From contig JBKHEN010000028.1 of assembly GCA_046540795.1 (NCBI GenBank), positions 1 to 23,840 on the forward strand: a stretch of DNA of 23,840 bases, in the 5' to 3' direction. Of the stretch, positions 15,411-23,084 are shown in pieces; position 1 is the stretch's first letter; every line of letters starts with the position of its first letter. The stretch is from JAAAOH01 sp046540795. GTDB taxonomy: Bacteria > Spirochaetota > Spirochaetia > DSM-27196 > PWMO01. The position numbers were made by a program, and so were the translations under genes. The notes beneath the pieces were generated by a model, which saw only the letters and a program-made list of their open reading frames with translations, did not search any database and was not told the DNA's origin.

Positions 15411-16589
15411 ATGGACATCATCGCCGAGATACAAAGGGAGCAACAGGAGCTCGTCGCATTGCGGCGTGATTTTCACGCCCATCCCGAGCTCGGTTTCGAG
15501 GAATATCGTACCGCCGAGCGCGTCGCGGAGTATCTGACGCAGTGCGGCATCGAGGTGCGTACCGGCGTAGCGAAGACCGGGGTCGTCGGTCTGATTCGGG
15601 GAGAGCAGGACGGGCGCACGGTTATGCTACGCTCCGATATGGATGCGCTTCCCATTACGGAAGAAACCGGTCTGCCCTTCGCCTCGGAGAATGACGGCGT
15701 CATGCACGCCTGCGGGCATGACGGCCACATGGCGATGCTGCTAGTGGCCGCGAAAGTGCTCAGCCGTCACCGGGACCGTATCCGGGGAGCCGTGAAGCTG
15801 GTCTTCCAACCGAACGAGGAGGACGCCGGGGCGGAGCCGATGGTCGAGGAGGGCGTCCTCGACGACCCTCCGGTGGACGGGGCCTTCGGTCTGCACCTGT
15901 GGTCGCCCCTTTCGACCGGTACGATCGGTATAGCCGAAGGGCCGGTGATGGCGTCGAGTTACTATTTCACCCTTACCATCCGCGGGCAGGGTGGCCACGG
16001 CGGCGCGCCGCACCTGGCCGTGGACCCGATAGCCTGTGCCACCAACATCATGCAGACCGTGCAGAATGTACAGACACGGCGCGTGGATGCGGTGTATGAG
16101 CCCACGGTCATCACCTTCGGCTCTATCCACGGCGGCAACTCTCCGATCGTAATCCCCGACCGTGTCACCCTCGGCGGGTCGATTCGATGTCTCCACGACC
16201 GGGACGCCGAGGTACGGGAGATGTTCGGGCGGGTCGTCAAGACCGAGTGCGAGGCGGCGGGCGCGGAGTACGAGATCTCCTACAAGTGCGGGAACAAGCT
16301 CCTGGCGAACGATCCCGACATGACGCGAATCGTGGAGGAGGTGACCGCTTCATACCCCGAGGAGCAGCTTTCCCTCGAGCGGCGCGTCAAAGTGATGCTC
16401 GGAGAAGACTTCGCGGAGTTCGCCCTGCGGGTGCCCTCGGCGTTTAGCTTCGTGGGGACCGCGCGCGAGGAGGCCGGCAGCACCTATCCGCATCATCATC
16501 CTCGTTTCACCATTGATGAGGCGTCCCTTCCGATCGGCGCGGCAATGCATGTGCAGACAGCGCTGGCGTTTTTGAGCGCCGGTGTGTAG
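15411..16589 (+). CDS. M20 family (M20D) amidohydrolase
   Basis: A zinc-dependent cytoplasmic hydrolase of the hippurate/IAA-amino-acid/N-acyl-amino-acid amidohydrolase group, cutting an amide bond to release an amino acid. The product is 392 residues, the usual length. RRDFHAHPELGFEEYRT at residues 18-34 and LRSDMDALPI at 73-82 are family blocks. Metal ligands are visible as Cys101 and His103 in HACGHDGHMAML, the Glu pair in PNEEDAGAEPM near 135, His in GLHLWSP near 163 and a His in HHHP near 366. The dimerisation 'lid' domain contains GQGGHGGAPHLAVDPI. The ATG at 15411 follows GGAGGGG; the upstream extension to 15357 has no support. It begins 24 bp before an AGCS symporter, suggesting that its product, or a co-substrate, is alanine or glycine (inference). 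Confidence 0.93.
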   Translation: MDIIAEIQREQQELVALRRDFHAHPELGFEEYRTAERVAEYLTQCGIEVRTGVAKTGVVGLIRGEQDGRTVMLRSDMDALPITEETGLPFASENDGVMHACGHDGHMAMLLVAAKVLSRHRDRIRGAVKLVFQPNEEDAGAEPMVEEGVLDDPPVDGAFGLHLWSPLSTGTIGIAEGPVMASSYYFTLTIRGQGGHGGAPHLAVDPIACATNIMQTVQNVQTRRVDAVYEPTVITFGSIHGGNSPIVIPDRVTLGGSIRCLHDRDAEVREMFGRVVKTECEAAGAEYEISYKCGNKLLANDPDMTRIVEEVTASYPEEQLSLERRVKVMLGEDFAEFALRVPSAFSFVGTAREEAGSTYPHHHPRFTIDEASLPIGAAMHVQTALAFLSAGV

Positions 16590-16613
16590 ATACACTCGCA
16601 GGAGGAGGGCTAC

Positions 16614-17993
16614 ATGGAAGCTTTTATGGAAGAGGTCGTAACCGCGTTCATCGGCTGGGCGTGGGGGTGGCCGCTGGTCATCGTGATTACGGCGACGGCG
16701 GTCATCTATTCGATCAGCCTGAAGTTCGTCCAGTTCCGGCGCTTCGGGTTCATCATGCGTCATACCTTCGGCAAGATCACCTCGAAGGAAGTACGCGGAG
16801 AGGGTACGCTGACACCGTTTCAGGCGGCCTCGTCGGCCCTGGCCGGGACGCTCGGGGTCGGCAATATCGCCGGTGTCGGTGTCGCCGTGGGGCTCGGCGG
16901 TCCGGGCGCGCTGTTCTGGATGTGGGTGGTTGCGCTATTGGCGGCCGTGGCAAAGTACGCCGAGGTAGTGCTCGGTATCCGGTACCGCGAGAAGGACCCG
17001 GAGACCGGGATCTTTCGCGGTGGGTTCATGTATACCGTGACCAACGGTCTCGGGAAGAACTGGAAATGGCTGGCTCTCCTGTGGAGTTTCCTGCTGTTCA
17101 TCCAGTTCCTCATTGGTGGGGCGGTGCAGTCCAATGCGCTCGCCGACGTTACCGACAGCTCCTACGGGCTCGATAAGCTCATTGCCGGGATCATTCTGGC
17201 CGTGTTGGTCGGACTGGTCATCATCGGCGGTATCAAGCGCATCGGCAAGGTCGCCGAGAAGCTCGTGCCGGTCATGGCGGTGATCTACTTCGTCGGCGCC
17301 CTGGTGATCATCATCGTCCACATTGGGGAGGTCCCCGCGGCGATCGCGCAGATCTTCGGCAGTGCCTTCGGCGCTGCAGAGGCTACAGGCGGTTTTGCCG
17401 GGGCGACCATCATGATGGCGCTTCGAAACGGCTTTGCCCGCGGTGTCTATTCCAATGAGGCAGGCATGGGTACCTCGCCCATCGCCCATGCCACGGCGCA
17501 GACGGACCATCCCTCGCGGCAAGGCGTGTGGGGTATCTTCGAGGTCTTCGTGGACACCATCGTCATGTGTACTATGACCGGTCTGGTAATCATGGTGACC
17601 GGCGCACTCGAGACCGGCGAGGTAGGAGCGAGCCTGACCGCCACCGCCTTCGACCAGGGGCTGCCTGGTCCGGGTGACTGGATCGTCACCATCTCGGTCA
17701 TCATCTTCGCCTACACGACCATTCTGGTCGCGGGTTTCTACTCCGAGACCGGCGGAGTGTACTGCTTCGGAAACAAAATCGTCATGCCGTATCGCTTCGT
17801 GTACCTCGCAGGGCTAATCGTGGGTGCCGTCGGCGGCCTGCAGATCATCTGGGGGCTCTTCGACGCATTCATGGCAATCACCGTAGCGATCAACCTCGCG
17901 GTGATCGTCTCGCTGCGAAAGGAGGTCATGCGGCTCACCGCGGACTTCTTCGGAAGCAACGGCAATCCGTCGGAGACCATTGGCTCGCAGTAA
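16614..17993 (+). CDS. AGCS family Na+:alanine/glycine symporter (second copy)
   Basis: A second sodium-coupled alanine/glycine importer of 459 residues, full length. The AGCS signature GGPGALFWMW is at residues 95-104. The core helix reads AGTLGVGNIAGVGVAVGLG, where the first copy has ATIGTGNIGG, so its specificity may differ. RNGFARGVYSNEAGMGTSPI and NKIVMPYRFVYL are further family blocks. GGAGGAGGG precedes the ATG. It is the second gene of an operon with the M20 amidohydrolase and ends just before a hairpin. The two copies are clearly divergent paralogues, since only scattered blocks match, so recent duplication is unlikely. Confidence 0.95.
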   Translation: MEAFMEEVVTAFIGWAWGWPLVIVITATAVIYSISLKFVQFRRFGFIMRHTFGKITSKEVRGEGTLTPFQAASSALAGTLGVGNIAGVGVAVGLGGPGALFWMWVVALLAAVAKYAEVVLGIRYREKDPETGIFRGGFMYTVTNGLGKNWKWLALLWSFLLFIQFLIGGAVQSNALADVTDSSYGLDKLIAGIILAVLVGLVIIGGIKRIGKVAEKLVPVMAVIYFVGALVIIIVHIGEVPAAIAQIFGSAFGAAEATGGFAGATIMMALRNGFARGVYSNEAGMGTSPIAHATAQTDHPSRQGVWGIFEVFVDTIVMCTMTGLVIMVTGALETGEVGASLTATAFDQGLPGPGDWIVTISVIIFAYTTILVAGFYSETGGVYCFGNKIVMPYRFVYLAGLIVGAVGGLQIIWGLFDAFMAITVAINLAVIVSLRKEVMRLTADFFGSNGNPSETIGSQ

Positions 17994-18020
17994 ATCCGAG
18001 TAAGGCACTTTCGCGTCGTA

Positions 18021-18050
18021 AGGCCGGGGAGCCCCCCCGGCCTCCTTCCC
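18021..18050 (+). terminator. Terminator-like hairpin after the second AGCS gene
   Basis: AGGCCGGGG (18021-18029) pairs perfectly with CCCCGGCCT (18035-18043) across a 5-nt loop, then CCTTCCCC. The T-tract is short. It sits 28 bp beyond the symporter stop and 80 bp before tatC, so it probably separates the two operons. Confidence 0.6.
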
Positions 18051-18122
18051 CGGGCGTACTCCTGGCGCCCCTATGCAGAGGTGCGGCCCCGCAGTAGAAT
18101 TCCTACCCACCAGGAGGACCCC

Positions 18123-18893
18123 GTGGCAGGGAACCGTCGATCCCGAGGGCTCTCGCAACCCGAGGATACCGCCCACGTGCTCAGCCACCTCATCGAGCTC
18201 AGGCGCCGGCTCATATTCAGCCTCTTGGCGGTGATGGCGGGCTTCGTGGCGGCGTTTGCCTTTTATGAGCCGTTGGTGGATATGCTCAGGCGGCCGTTTT
18301 CGGCCCTCGAGATCGACTCGGTGCTGTCGCGCCGGCTCTTCGTGCATGCGGTGACGGAAGGGTTTCTGGTGAGAGTTCGCATCGCCCTCGTCGGTGGTGT
18401 GGTGCTCGCGCTACCGGTCATCGTGTACCACATGCTTCGGTTCGTCTTTCCCGGGCTCTATCGCAAGGAACGACGCACTATAGCCGCGGCGCTTTCTCTC
18501 GGGACGGTTCTCGCCGTAGCCGCCTTTTTCTACAGCTACGTGCACTTGCTGCCGATTTCGCTGCGGTTTCTCACCGGCTCGGGCTTCATCCCCGAGGAAG
18601 TCGGGGTGCTACTGAGTTATCGGCGGAGCATCGCGTTCGTGCTGCAGGTGCTCCTCATGGCGGTAGTGCTGTTCCAGCTGCCGGTCGTAGTTCTGGTGCT
18701 GCTCAAGCTGAATGTCGTTACCAGACGCGGCGCCCTGAAGGGCGGGCGGTACGTGGTCGTAGTGCTCTTCGGTGTTTCGGCAATCCTTACGCCCCCGGAC
18801 GTGGTTTCGCAGCTCGGCCTGGCTCTGCCCTTGGTGGTGCTCTATTACGGTGCTGTGTTTGTGGCCGGGCTCTTTCGGTTGGGGGAAGGATAA
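18123..18893 (+). CDS. tatC: Sec-independent translocase protein TatC
   Basis: The receptor core of the twin-arginine translocase, which binds Tat signal peptides at the inner membrane and exports folded proteins. The product has 256 residues and six predicted membrane helices, as usual. HLIELRRRLIFSLL at about residue 22 matches the conserved HLxELRxRL, FVFPGLYRKERRT near 103 contains the conserved Phe-Pro-Gly loop and Glu, and ILTPPDVVSQ near 222 matches TPPDVxSQ. I use the GTG at 18123, 4 nt after CAGGAGGACC; the frame is open to 18081 but without a ribosome site there. A tatB-like gene follows 4 nt later. With the reductase and tatA-like gene facing it, this is a small Tat locus. Confidence 0.94.
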   Translation: MAGNRRSRGLSQPEDTAHVLSHLIELRRRLIFSLLAVMAGFVAAFAFYEPLVDMLRRPFSALEIDSVLSRRLFVHAVTEGFLVRVRIALVGGVVLALPVIVYHMLRFVFPGLYRKERRTIAAALSLGTVLAVAAFFYSYVHLLPISLRFLTGSGFIPEEVGVLLSYRRSIAFVLQVLLMAVVLFQLPVVVLVLLKLNVVTRRGALKGGRYVVVVLFGVSAILTPPDVVSQLGLALPLVVLYYGAVFVAGLFRLGEG

Positions 18894-18897
18894 GTCG

Positions 18898-19131
18898 ATG
18901 TTCGGCTTGGGCTTCTGGGAGCTGGTTGTCCTCGCGGTGGCCGCTTTGATCTTCGTCCCGCCGAGCAGGCTTCCGACGGTATTCCGCAAGCTCGGGCGGG
19001 TCTACGGGGAGATCCGCGCCTTCAACCGGAGCGTGCGCACTACCATGCGCAGCATAGAGCGAGAAGCGCGGCGGAGGGAGCAGGAACAGGAGCAGGAGGA
19101 CGATGAGAGGTCGCGCCCGCCGGAGGCTTAG
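18898..19131 (+). CDS. TatA/TatB family subunit (TatB-like)
   Basis: A single-pass membrane subunit of 77 residues. The N-terminus MFGLGFWELVVLAVAALIFV is a short hydrophobic helix, followed by the PPSRLP hinge and an amphipathic helix (TVFRKLGRVYGEIRAFNRS), ending in a charged Glu/Gln-rich tail. The MFGLGFWEL start resembles TatB (MFDIGFSEL) more than TatA, so it is called TatB-like, but TatA and TatB are hard to separate in non-enteric bacteria. It begins 4 nt after tatC and is surely co-transcribed with it. Its stop TAG shares bases with the stop of the converging tatA-like gene (TTAG at 19128-19131), so the two overlap by 4 bp on opposite strands. Confidence 0.85.
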   Translation: MFGLGFWELVVLAVAALIFVPPSRLPTVFRKLGRVYGEIRAFNRSVRTTMRSIEREARRREQEQEQEDDERSRPPEA

Positions 19132-19361
19132 CTCGAGTTGTCGCGGGTACCGTTCTCGCGCTCCTTCTCCGACGGGGCACGGGCAGATGCGTCATCCTCT
19201 TTGTCGTCTCCCGTCTCTTCCCCGGCGGCGCCCTCGCGGGCGCCCTTTTCGAACTCATATTTGGCCTTGCCCACGGAGCGGGCGAACTTCGGGATGGCGC
19301 GGGCTCCGAATAGGACGAGCACTACACCGACGATGATGATGATTTCGGTCGTTCCCACCAT
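19128..19361 (-). CDS. tatA: Twin-arginine translocase subunit TatA
   Basis: The pore-forming Tat subunit, one short membrane helix of 77 residues in total. It begins MVGTTEIIIIVGVVLVLFGA, then RAIPKFARSVGKAKYEFEKG forms the amphipathic helix and FG hinge, and an acidic, disordered tail completes it. The hinge Pro of the common LFGPKKLP sequence is replaced by Ala. AAAGGAGG is 7 nt before the ATG, a strong ribosome site that fits the need for excess TatA over TatC. It lies 31 bp after the stop of a Tat-exported reductase on the same strand, so a transporter part and a cargo share an operon. It converges with the tatB-like gene. Confidence 0.9.
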   Translation of the reverse strand: MVGTTEIIIIVGVVLVLFGARAIPKFARSVGKAKYEFEKGAREGAAGEETGDDKEDDASARAPSEKERENGTRDNSS

Positions 19362-19392
19362 AAGGTAACCTCCTTTGCGGCCGGCGCCGGTG

Positions 19393-20346
19393 TCACCACC
19401 GCAGCTTGAAGAAGCTCGCCTCCTCGCTGTAGGACTCGGTGCGCGCTTCGAGCTCCGCCATGGTCTCGTCGGAGAAGGGCTCGAACTCCCGTGCGATACG
19501 CACGTTCTCTTCGAGCTCTCTCATCGACGATATGCCGACGATTGCCGTGCTTACCGGATTCGAAAGCGTATATCCGAGGGCTTCTTCCATCGACGATATC
19601 CCGCCCCGGCGAAAGATGCGACCGTCGTAGGAGGCGACTTTCATTGCGATGATTCCCATGTTCCGGTCGCGTGCAACCGGGAGCGCGTGCTTTATCATGG
19701 AGTCGAAGTGTCGGTCCGCGGCGTTCACCGACATGAGGACGCAATCGAAAGGATACTCGCTGAGTAGCTCGGCGAGGAGTGCCGCGTTCTTATGGGCCGT
19801 TATGCCGAGGTAGCGCACCGCGCCCTGCTCCCGCAGCTCCTCGAGGGCGGTAAGGGCGCCGTCGGGGCGGCGGGCTGTCTCGAAGGCAGCGCGATCGTGT
19901 ATCGCGTGCAGCTGGTAGAGGTCGAGATAGTCGGTCTGCAGGTTGCGCAGGCTCTGCTCGAACTGCCTGAGGGTACCGTCTCGACTACGGTCGTCGGTCT
20001 TGCTTGCAAGAAACGCTTCATTTCGCCGCTCACGCATGACCCGGCCTATGTTCGCCTCGCTCGGCCCGTATTGTGATGCCGTGTCGATGTAGCTCACGCC
20101 GAGATCGAGAGCGCGAGCTACGATTTTCGCCGCGCGATCACGGTCTCCGGCCACGGCTATCGCTCCGCCGAGCCCGAGGATGCCGACCCGTTCACCGGTG
20201 TCGCCGAGCGATCGTCGGGGCATGGCTTCCCGCCGCCGCGCGTGCGCCCGGATTCCCGGCACGAGCCCCATACCCGCCGCCCAGGCGGCGGCACCGGCCC
20301 GCAGGGTGTTCTTGAGGAAGCTGCGCCGTGAAAGCCGATCGTCCAT
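19393..20346 (-). CDS. Aldo/keto reductase with twin-arginine signal peptide
   Basis: An NAD(P)H-dependent oxidoreductase of the aldo/keto reductase fold (TIM barrel), 317 residues. Residues 6-12 read SRRSFLK, an ideal Tat motif, followed by a hydrophobic stretch and AHA at 34-36 for signal peptidase cleavage, so it is predicted to be exported folded. The catalytic tetrad is Asp88, Tyr93 (DTASQYG), Lys116 (ASKTD) and His147 (YQLHAI). A periplasmic aldo/keto reductase with bound cofactor is plausible, but the substrate is unknown. The frame is open to 20550, but the Tat signal fixes the start at 20346. The ribosome site there is weak (GAGG at 13 nt), and TATCAT ends 8 nt upstream of the ATG. 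tatA follows in the same operon. Confidence 0.9.
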   Translation of the reverse strand: MDDRLSRRSFLKNTLRAGAAAWAAGMGLVPGIRAHARRREAMPRRSLGDTGERVGILGLGGAIAVAGDRDRAAKIVARALDLGVSYIDTASQYGPSEANIGRVMRERRNEAFLASKTDDRSRDGTLRQFEQSLRNLQTDYLDLYQLHAIHDRAAFETARRPDGALTALEELREQGAVRYLGITAHKNAALLAELLSEYPFDCVLMSVNAADRHFDSMIKHALPVARDRNMGIIAMKVASYDGRIFRRGGISSMEEALGYTLSNPVSTAIVGISSMRELEENVRIAREFEPFSDETMAELEARTESYSEEASFFKLRW

Positions 20347-20434
20347 GGACTTGTATGATACCTCGATGAGCGGGTGCCGTGTAAGGGGAGCTGCGGTAGC
20401 CGGCGAAATGAATACGTTCGGATTCAATTCATCC

Positions 20435-20523
20435 TTGCGTGTGCGTGGAGGTGGGGGTATCCTAGAGGATGGGGTGGTTCGATATATTGAATCTGTCCGG
20501 TGTGGATGTCGGAGGTCCGGTGT
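20435..20523 (+). promoter_or_regulatory. Possible nhaC promoter with operator-like repeats
   Basis: TTGCGT (20435-20440), 17 bp and TATCCT (20458-20463) form a weak promoter. Just downstream are ATCCTAGAGGAT (20459-20470), an inverted repeat of 5-bp arms, the near-palindrome TTCGATATATTGAA (20478-20491), and the 9-mer GTCCGGTGT twice (20495-20503 and 20515-20523) with starts 20 bp apart. Any of these could bind a regulator of the divergent reductase and antiporter genes. The rest of 20347-20578 has no gene. Confidence 0.35.
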
Positions 20524-20578
20524 CGAACGGGCCTTAGACGGGTAACGCAAGCGGATGTTACGAGAAAGGGGGCAGTGT

Positions 20579-22084
20579 ATGTCCGACGAGAAGAAAGACT
20601 TTCAAACGGAGCCACAGATTGACGAAATTACGAGGCTGGATTTTCACCTCGGTGGGTTCGGGTCGGCAATTCCCATCCTCTTGTTCATCATTTGGGCGGT
20701 CGTCACGAGCCTGGCCGAGGTGGTCACCACAAACGGGCTATCCGTCGGTGCGGTCGTTGCACTGGTGGTGGGAATGGCGCTGTGCAAGCAGGACGGCCAT
20801 ACCTACGCGAAAGCCGTGATCGAGGGCTTCACCCGGACCATCGGCGCCGTGGCCATCATAGCGTGGTTCTTTGCCGGGATGTTCTCCGAGGTTTTGCAGG
20901 CGGGAGGCCTGGTGGAAGGGCTGATATGGATCGCCTCCACGGTCGGTGCGGAGGGGGCCATATTCACGGCCGTGACCTTCCTGCTTGCGGCGATCTTCGC
21001 CTCGGCGGTCGGAACCGGTTATGGAACGGCGGTCGCATTCGGAACATTGATGTATCCCGCCGGCGTTGCGGTAGGGGCACATCCCCTGGTGTGCGCCGGG
21101 GCCATCCTGAGCGGCGCAGCCTTCGGCGACAAGCTCGCGCCAATTTCCGATACGACTATCGTTTCGGCGGCAACCCAAGACACCGATGTGCCCGGGTGCG
21201 TCGCCTTTCGGTTCAAGTATGTTCTGATCGCGGCGTTACCCGTGGTGGTTCTGTACCTTCTCTTCGGCGGAGCCGCGGCCGCAGAGGCTGGTGAAGGGGC
21301 TGCGATCATCGAGGAGTATGCCGAGCCCGCGGGACTGGTGTTGCTGATCCCGTTTGCCGCGGTGCTCATCATCGCGTTCCGGGGCTATCATCTCCTCGTC
21401 TCGCTTACGTGGGGGATTATCCTCGGCATTCTCATCAACTTGATCTTCGGTCTTGCACCGATGAAGGACATACTGTACCTCGACACGGCGGAGAGCACCA
21501 TTTCCGGCGCGCTGGTCGACGGTGTGGCCGGCTACGTGGAATATGCGGTGCTCATTCTGTTGATCGTCGCGCTCGGACACCTGCTTCGTCTGAGCGGCGC
21601 GATGAATCAGATGGTGGAATGGTCCATGTCGAAGATCAAGCGGGCGGTATGGAAGGCCGAGGTCGCCATCTGGGCGCTCGTCTCCGCGTTGAATCTTGTG
21701 ATCACCATCAATACCGCCGCCGAGGTAGCCGCCGCGCCGTACGTGCGGAGCATCGGGCGGAAATACGGGCTCCATCCCTACCGGCGGGCGCTTCTGCTTG
21801 ACGGGCCGAGCTCGTCGCTCGGATACGTGTTGCCGTGGAGCGGTGGCTTGCTGCTGCTGGTAACGACCATCGGTGGGGTCTCCGAGGAGTATGACTTCGT
21901 GCAAGCGGTAACCGCGACGCAGTTGACGCCTTTCGTCTGGTTCGGGTTTGTACTGCTTGCCGTTCTTCTCATCGTGAGCATCACCGGGTGGAACCGAAAG
22001 TTTGAAGGCCCGGAGGGTCCGGAAGGTAAGCCGGTCGACAAGCCTTACAAAGGCATCCTCGCGGAATCCGAAGAACAGAAGTAA
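20579..22084 (+). CDS. NhaC family Na+/H+ antiporter
   Basis: An inner-membrane antiporter exporting Na+ against H+, important for salt and alkali tolerance. The product has 501 residues and about eleven to twelve hydrophobic segments. The family blocks are visible: ASAVGTGYGTAVAFGTLMYP near residue 148, SGAAFGDKLAPISDTTIVSA near 187, and in the second half RRALLLDGPSSSLGYVLPWS. The ATG at 20579 follows AAAGGGGG by 7 nt; the frame starting at 20555 adds eight unsupported residues. NhaC-type proteins also include malate/lactate antiporters (MleN) and the related YfcC/arginine family, so the exact exchanged ion is inferred. Two Na+-driven symporters in the same window make Na+ cycling a plausible role. 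It is monocistronic. Confidence 0.88.
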   Translation: MSDEKKDFQTEPQIDEITRLDFHLGGFGSAIPILLFIIWAVVTSLAEVVTTNGLSVGAVVALVVGMALCKQDGHTYAKAVIEGFTRTIGAVAIIAWFFAGMFSEVLQAGGLVEGLIWIASTVGAEGAIFTAVTFLLAAIFASAVGTGYGTAVAFGTLMYPAGVAVGAHPLVCAGAILSGAAFGDKLAPISDTTIVSAATQDTDVPGCVAFRFKYVLIAALPVVVLYLLFGGAAAAEAGEGAAIIEEYAEPAGLVLLIPFAAVLIIAFRGYHLLVSLTWGIILGILINLIFGLAPMKDILYLDTAESTISGALVDGVAGYVEYAVLILLIVALGHLLRLSGAMNQMVEWSMSKIKRAVWKAEVAIWALVSALNLVITINTAAEVAAAPYVRSIGRKYGLHPYRRALLLDGPSSSLGYVLPWSGGLLLLVTTIGGVSEEYDFVQAVTATQLTPFVWFGFVLLAVLLIVSITGWNRKFEGPEGPEGKPVDKPYKGILAESEEQK

Positions 22085-22095
22085 CGCTTCCTAGT

Positions 22096-22128
22096 GCTGC
22101 ACCCCGACGGCTCTCATCGGGGTGCAGC
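22096..22128 (+). terminator. Strong hairpin after nhaC
   Basis: GCTGCACCCCGA (22096-22107) pairs perfectly with TCGGGGTGCAGC (22117-22128) over a 9-nt loop. It lies 11 bp after the nhaC stop but has no T-run behind it; the promoter of the next gene starts 3 bp later. Terminator by position and stability. Confidence 0.6.
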
Positions 22129-22131
22129 CGG

Positions 22132-22160
22132 TTGACAACGGCGGCGTCGGCCTCGATGAT
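22132..22160 (+). promoter_or_regulatory. Promoter of the HpcH/HpaI aldolase gene
   Basis: A perfect -35 box TTGACA (22132-22137), 17 bp and GATGAT (22155-22160, four of six) give a predicted start near 22167. That falls after the ATG at 22163 and before the ribosome site AGGAGG (22174-22179), supporting the GTG start at 22190. Confidence 0.55.
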
Positions 22161-22189
22161 CGATGCGCAGCTCAGGAGGCCCGACGATA

Positions 22190-22945
22190 GTGGAGAACAC
22201 ACTCAGGAGAAAGTTGCAGGGAAGGGGGCCTACGTTCGGCTCGTGGGTTACCGTCTCGCACCCCGTCATCGCGGAGTATCTGGCCGGTCTCGCTTTCGAT
22301 TGGTTCGTGTTCGATCAGGAGCATTCCCCGCTCGACGCCGACACCACCCAGATGATGATCCAGGGGATGTCGGCGCGCGGAGGGCAGGAGATCACACCCC
22401 TTGTGCGGGTAGCCTGGAACGACCAGGTGCGGATCAAGAAGGCTCTCGATACCGGAGCCCACGGGCTGTTGATTCCCATGGTGAACAGCGCCTCCGATGC
22501 ACAGCAGGCCGTGGCGGCCTGCCGCTATCCGCCGGAGGGAACCCGCGGATGCGGGCCCTCCCGCGCCCTGCTCCGGGATCCCGAGTACCTGCAAACGGCA
22601 AACGAGGAGATCCTCGTGATCGTCCAGATCGAGAGCGAGGTGGCGGTGGAAAACGCCGCGGAAATACTCTCCACCGAGGGCGTGGACGGATACTTTCTCG
22701 GGCCGATCGATCTTTCCTACTCCATGGGGCTCAGCGGCGACCTTTCAGACGAGGGGCTCAAGCGGGCGATAGAGCACGTGCGGGAAACCGGAGCGCGCCT
22801 CGGTGTGCCCGGCGGGATCTGGCAAGGGGCCGGCAAGACGGTGCGCGACCGGGTAGAGGAGGGCTGGAAAATGATCGCCCTCGGCTTCGATGCCAACTAC
22901 ATGCTCGACGGAGCACGGGCTGCGCTGGACGCGGTCGGCCGCTGA
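22190..22945 (+). CDS. HpcH/HpaI family class II aldolase
   Basis: A metal-dependent pyruvate aldolase of the family that includes HpaI (4-hydroxy-2-oxoheptanedioate aldolase), GarL and YfaU. It cleaves a 2-keto-3-deoxy or 4-hydroxy-2-oxo acid to pyruvate and an aldehyde. The product is 251 residues. FGSWVTVSHPVIAEYLAG and WFVFDQEHSPLD are hallmarks; His45 falls at the same number as the catalytic His of HpaI, which, with the promoter and AGGAGG, favours the GTG at 22190 over the ATG at 22163. Arg73 in LVRVAW, GTRGCGPSRA near 116 and the metal ligand Glu in QIESEVAVENA near 147 are present, with GPIDLSYSMG near 175. The natural substrate cannot be told from sequence, and no sugar-acid genes are nearby. 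Confidence 0.92.
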   Translation: MENTLRRKLQGRGPTFGSWVTVSHPVIAEYLAGLAFDWFVFDQEHSPLDADTTQMMIQGMSARGGQEITPLVRVAWNDQVRIKKALDTGAHGLLIPMVNSASDAQQAVAACRYPPEGTRGCGPSRALLRDPEYLQTANEEILVIVQIESEVAVENAAEILSTEGVDGYFLGPIDLSYSMGLSGDLSDEGLKRAIEHVRETGARLGVPGGIWQGAGKTVRDRVEEGWKMIALGFDANYMLDGARAALDAVGR

Positions 22946-22984
22946 GGAAGGCCGGTTACCGGAAGTGGTCCCAAGGCGCCCCGC

Positions 22985-23040
22985 GGCCACCCGGCCACCC
23001 GGCCACCCGGCCACCCGGCCACCCGGTCCCGCGGCCACCC
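22985..23040. repeat. 8-bp tandem repeat (GGCCACCC)
   Basis: Five perfect head-to-tail copies of GGCCACCC run from 22985 to 23024, then a degenerate unit GGTCCCGC (23025-23032) and a sixth perfect copy (23033-23040), seven units in 56 bp. It lies in the 139-bp gap between the aldolase and the MFS gene, 44 bp before the latter's ATG. Copy number is likely unstable by replication slippage. Confidence 0.95.
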
Positions 23041-23084
23041 GGGGACTGTCGAAACTCGGGCAACTGTGCCACTCTACGTGAGGT

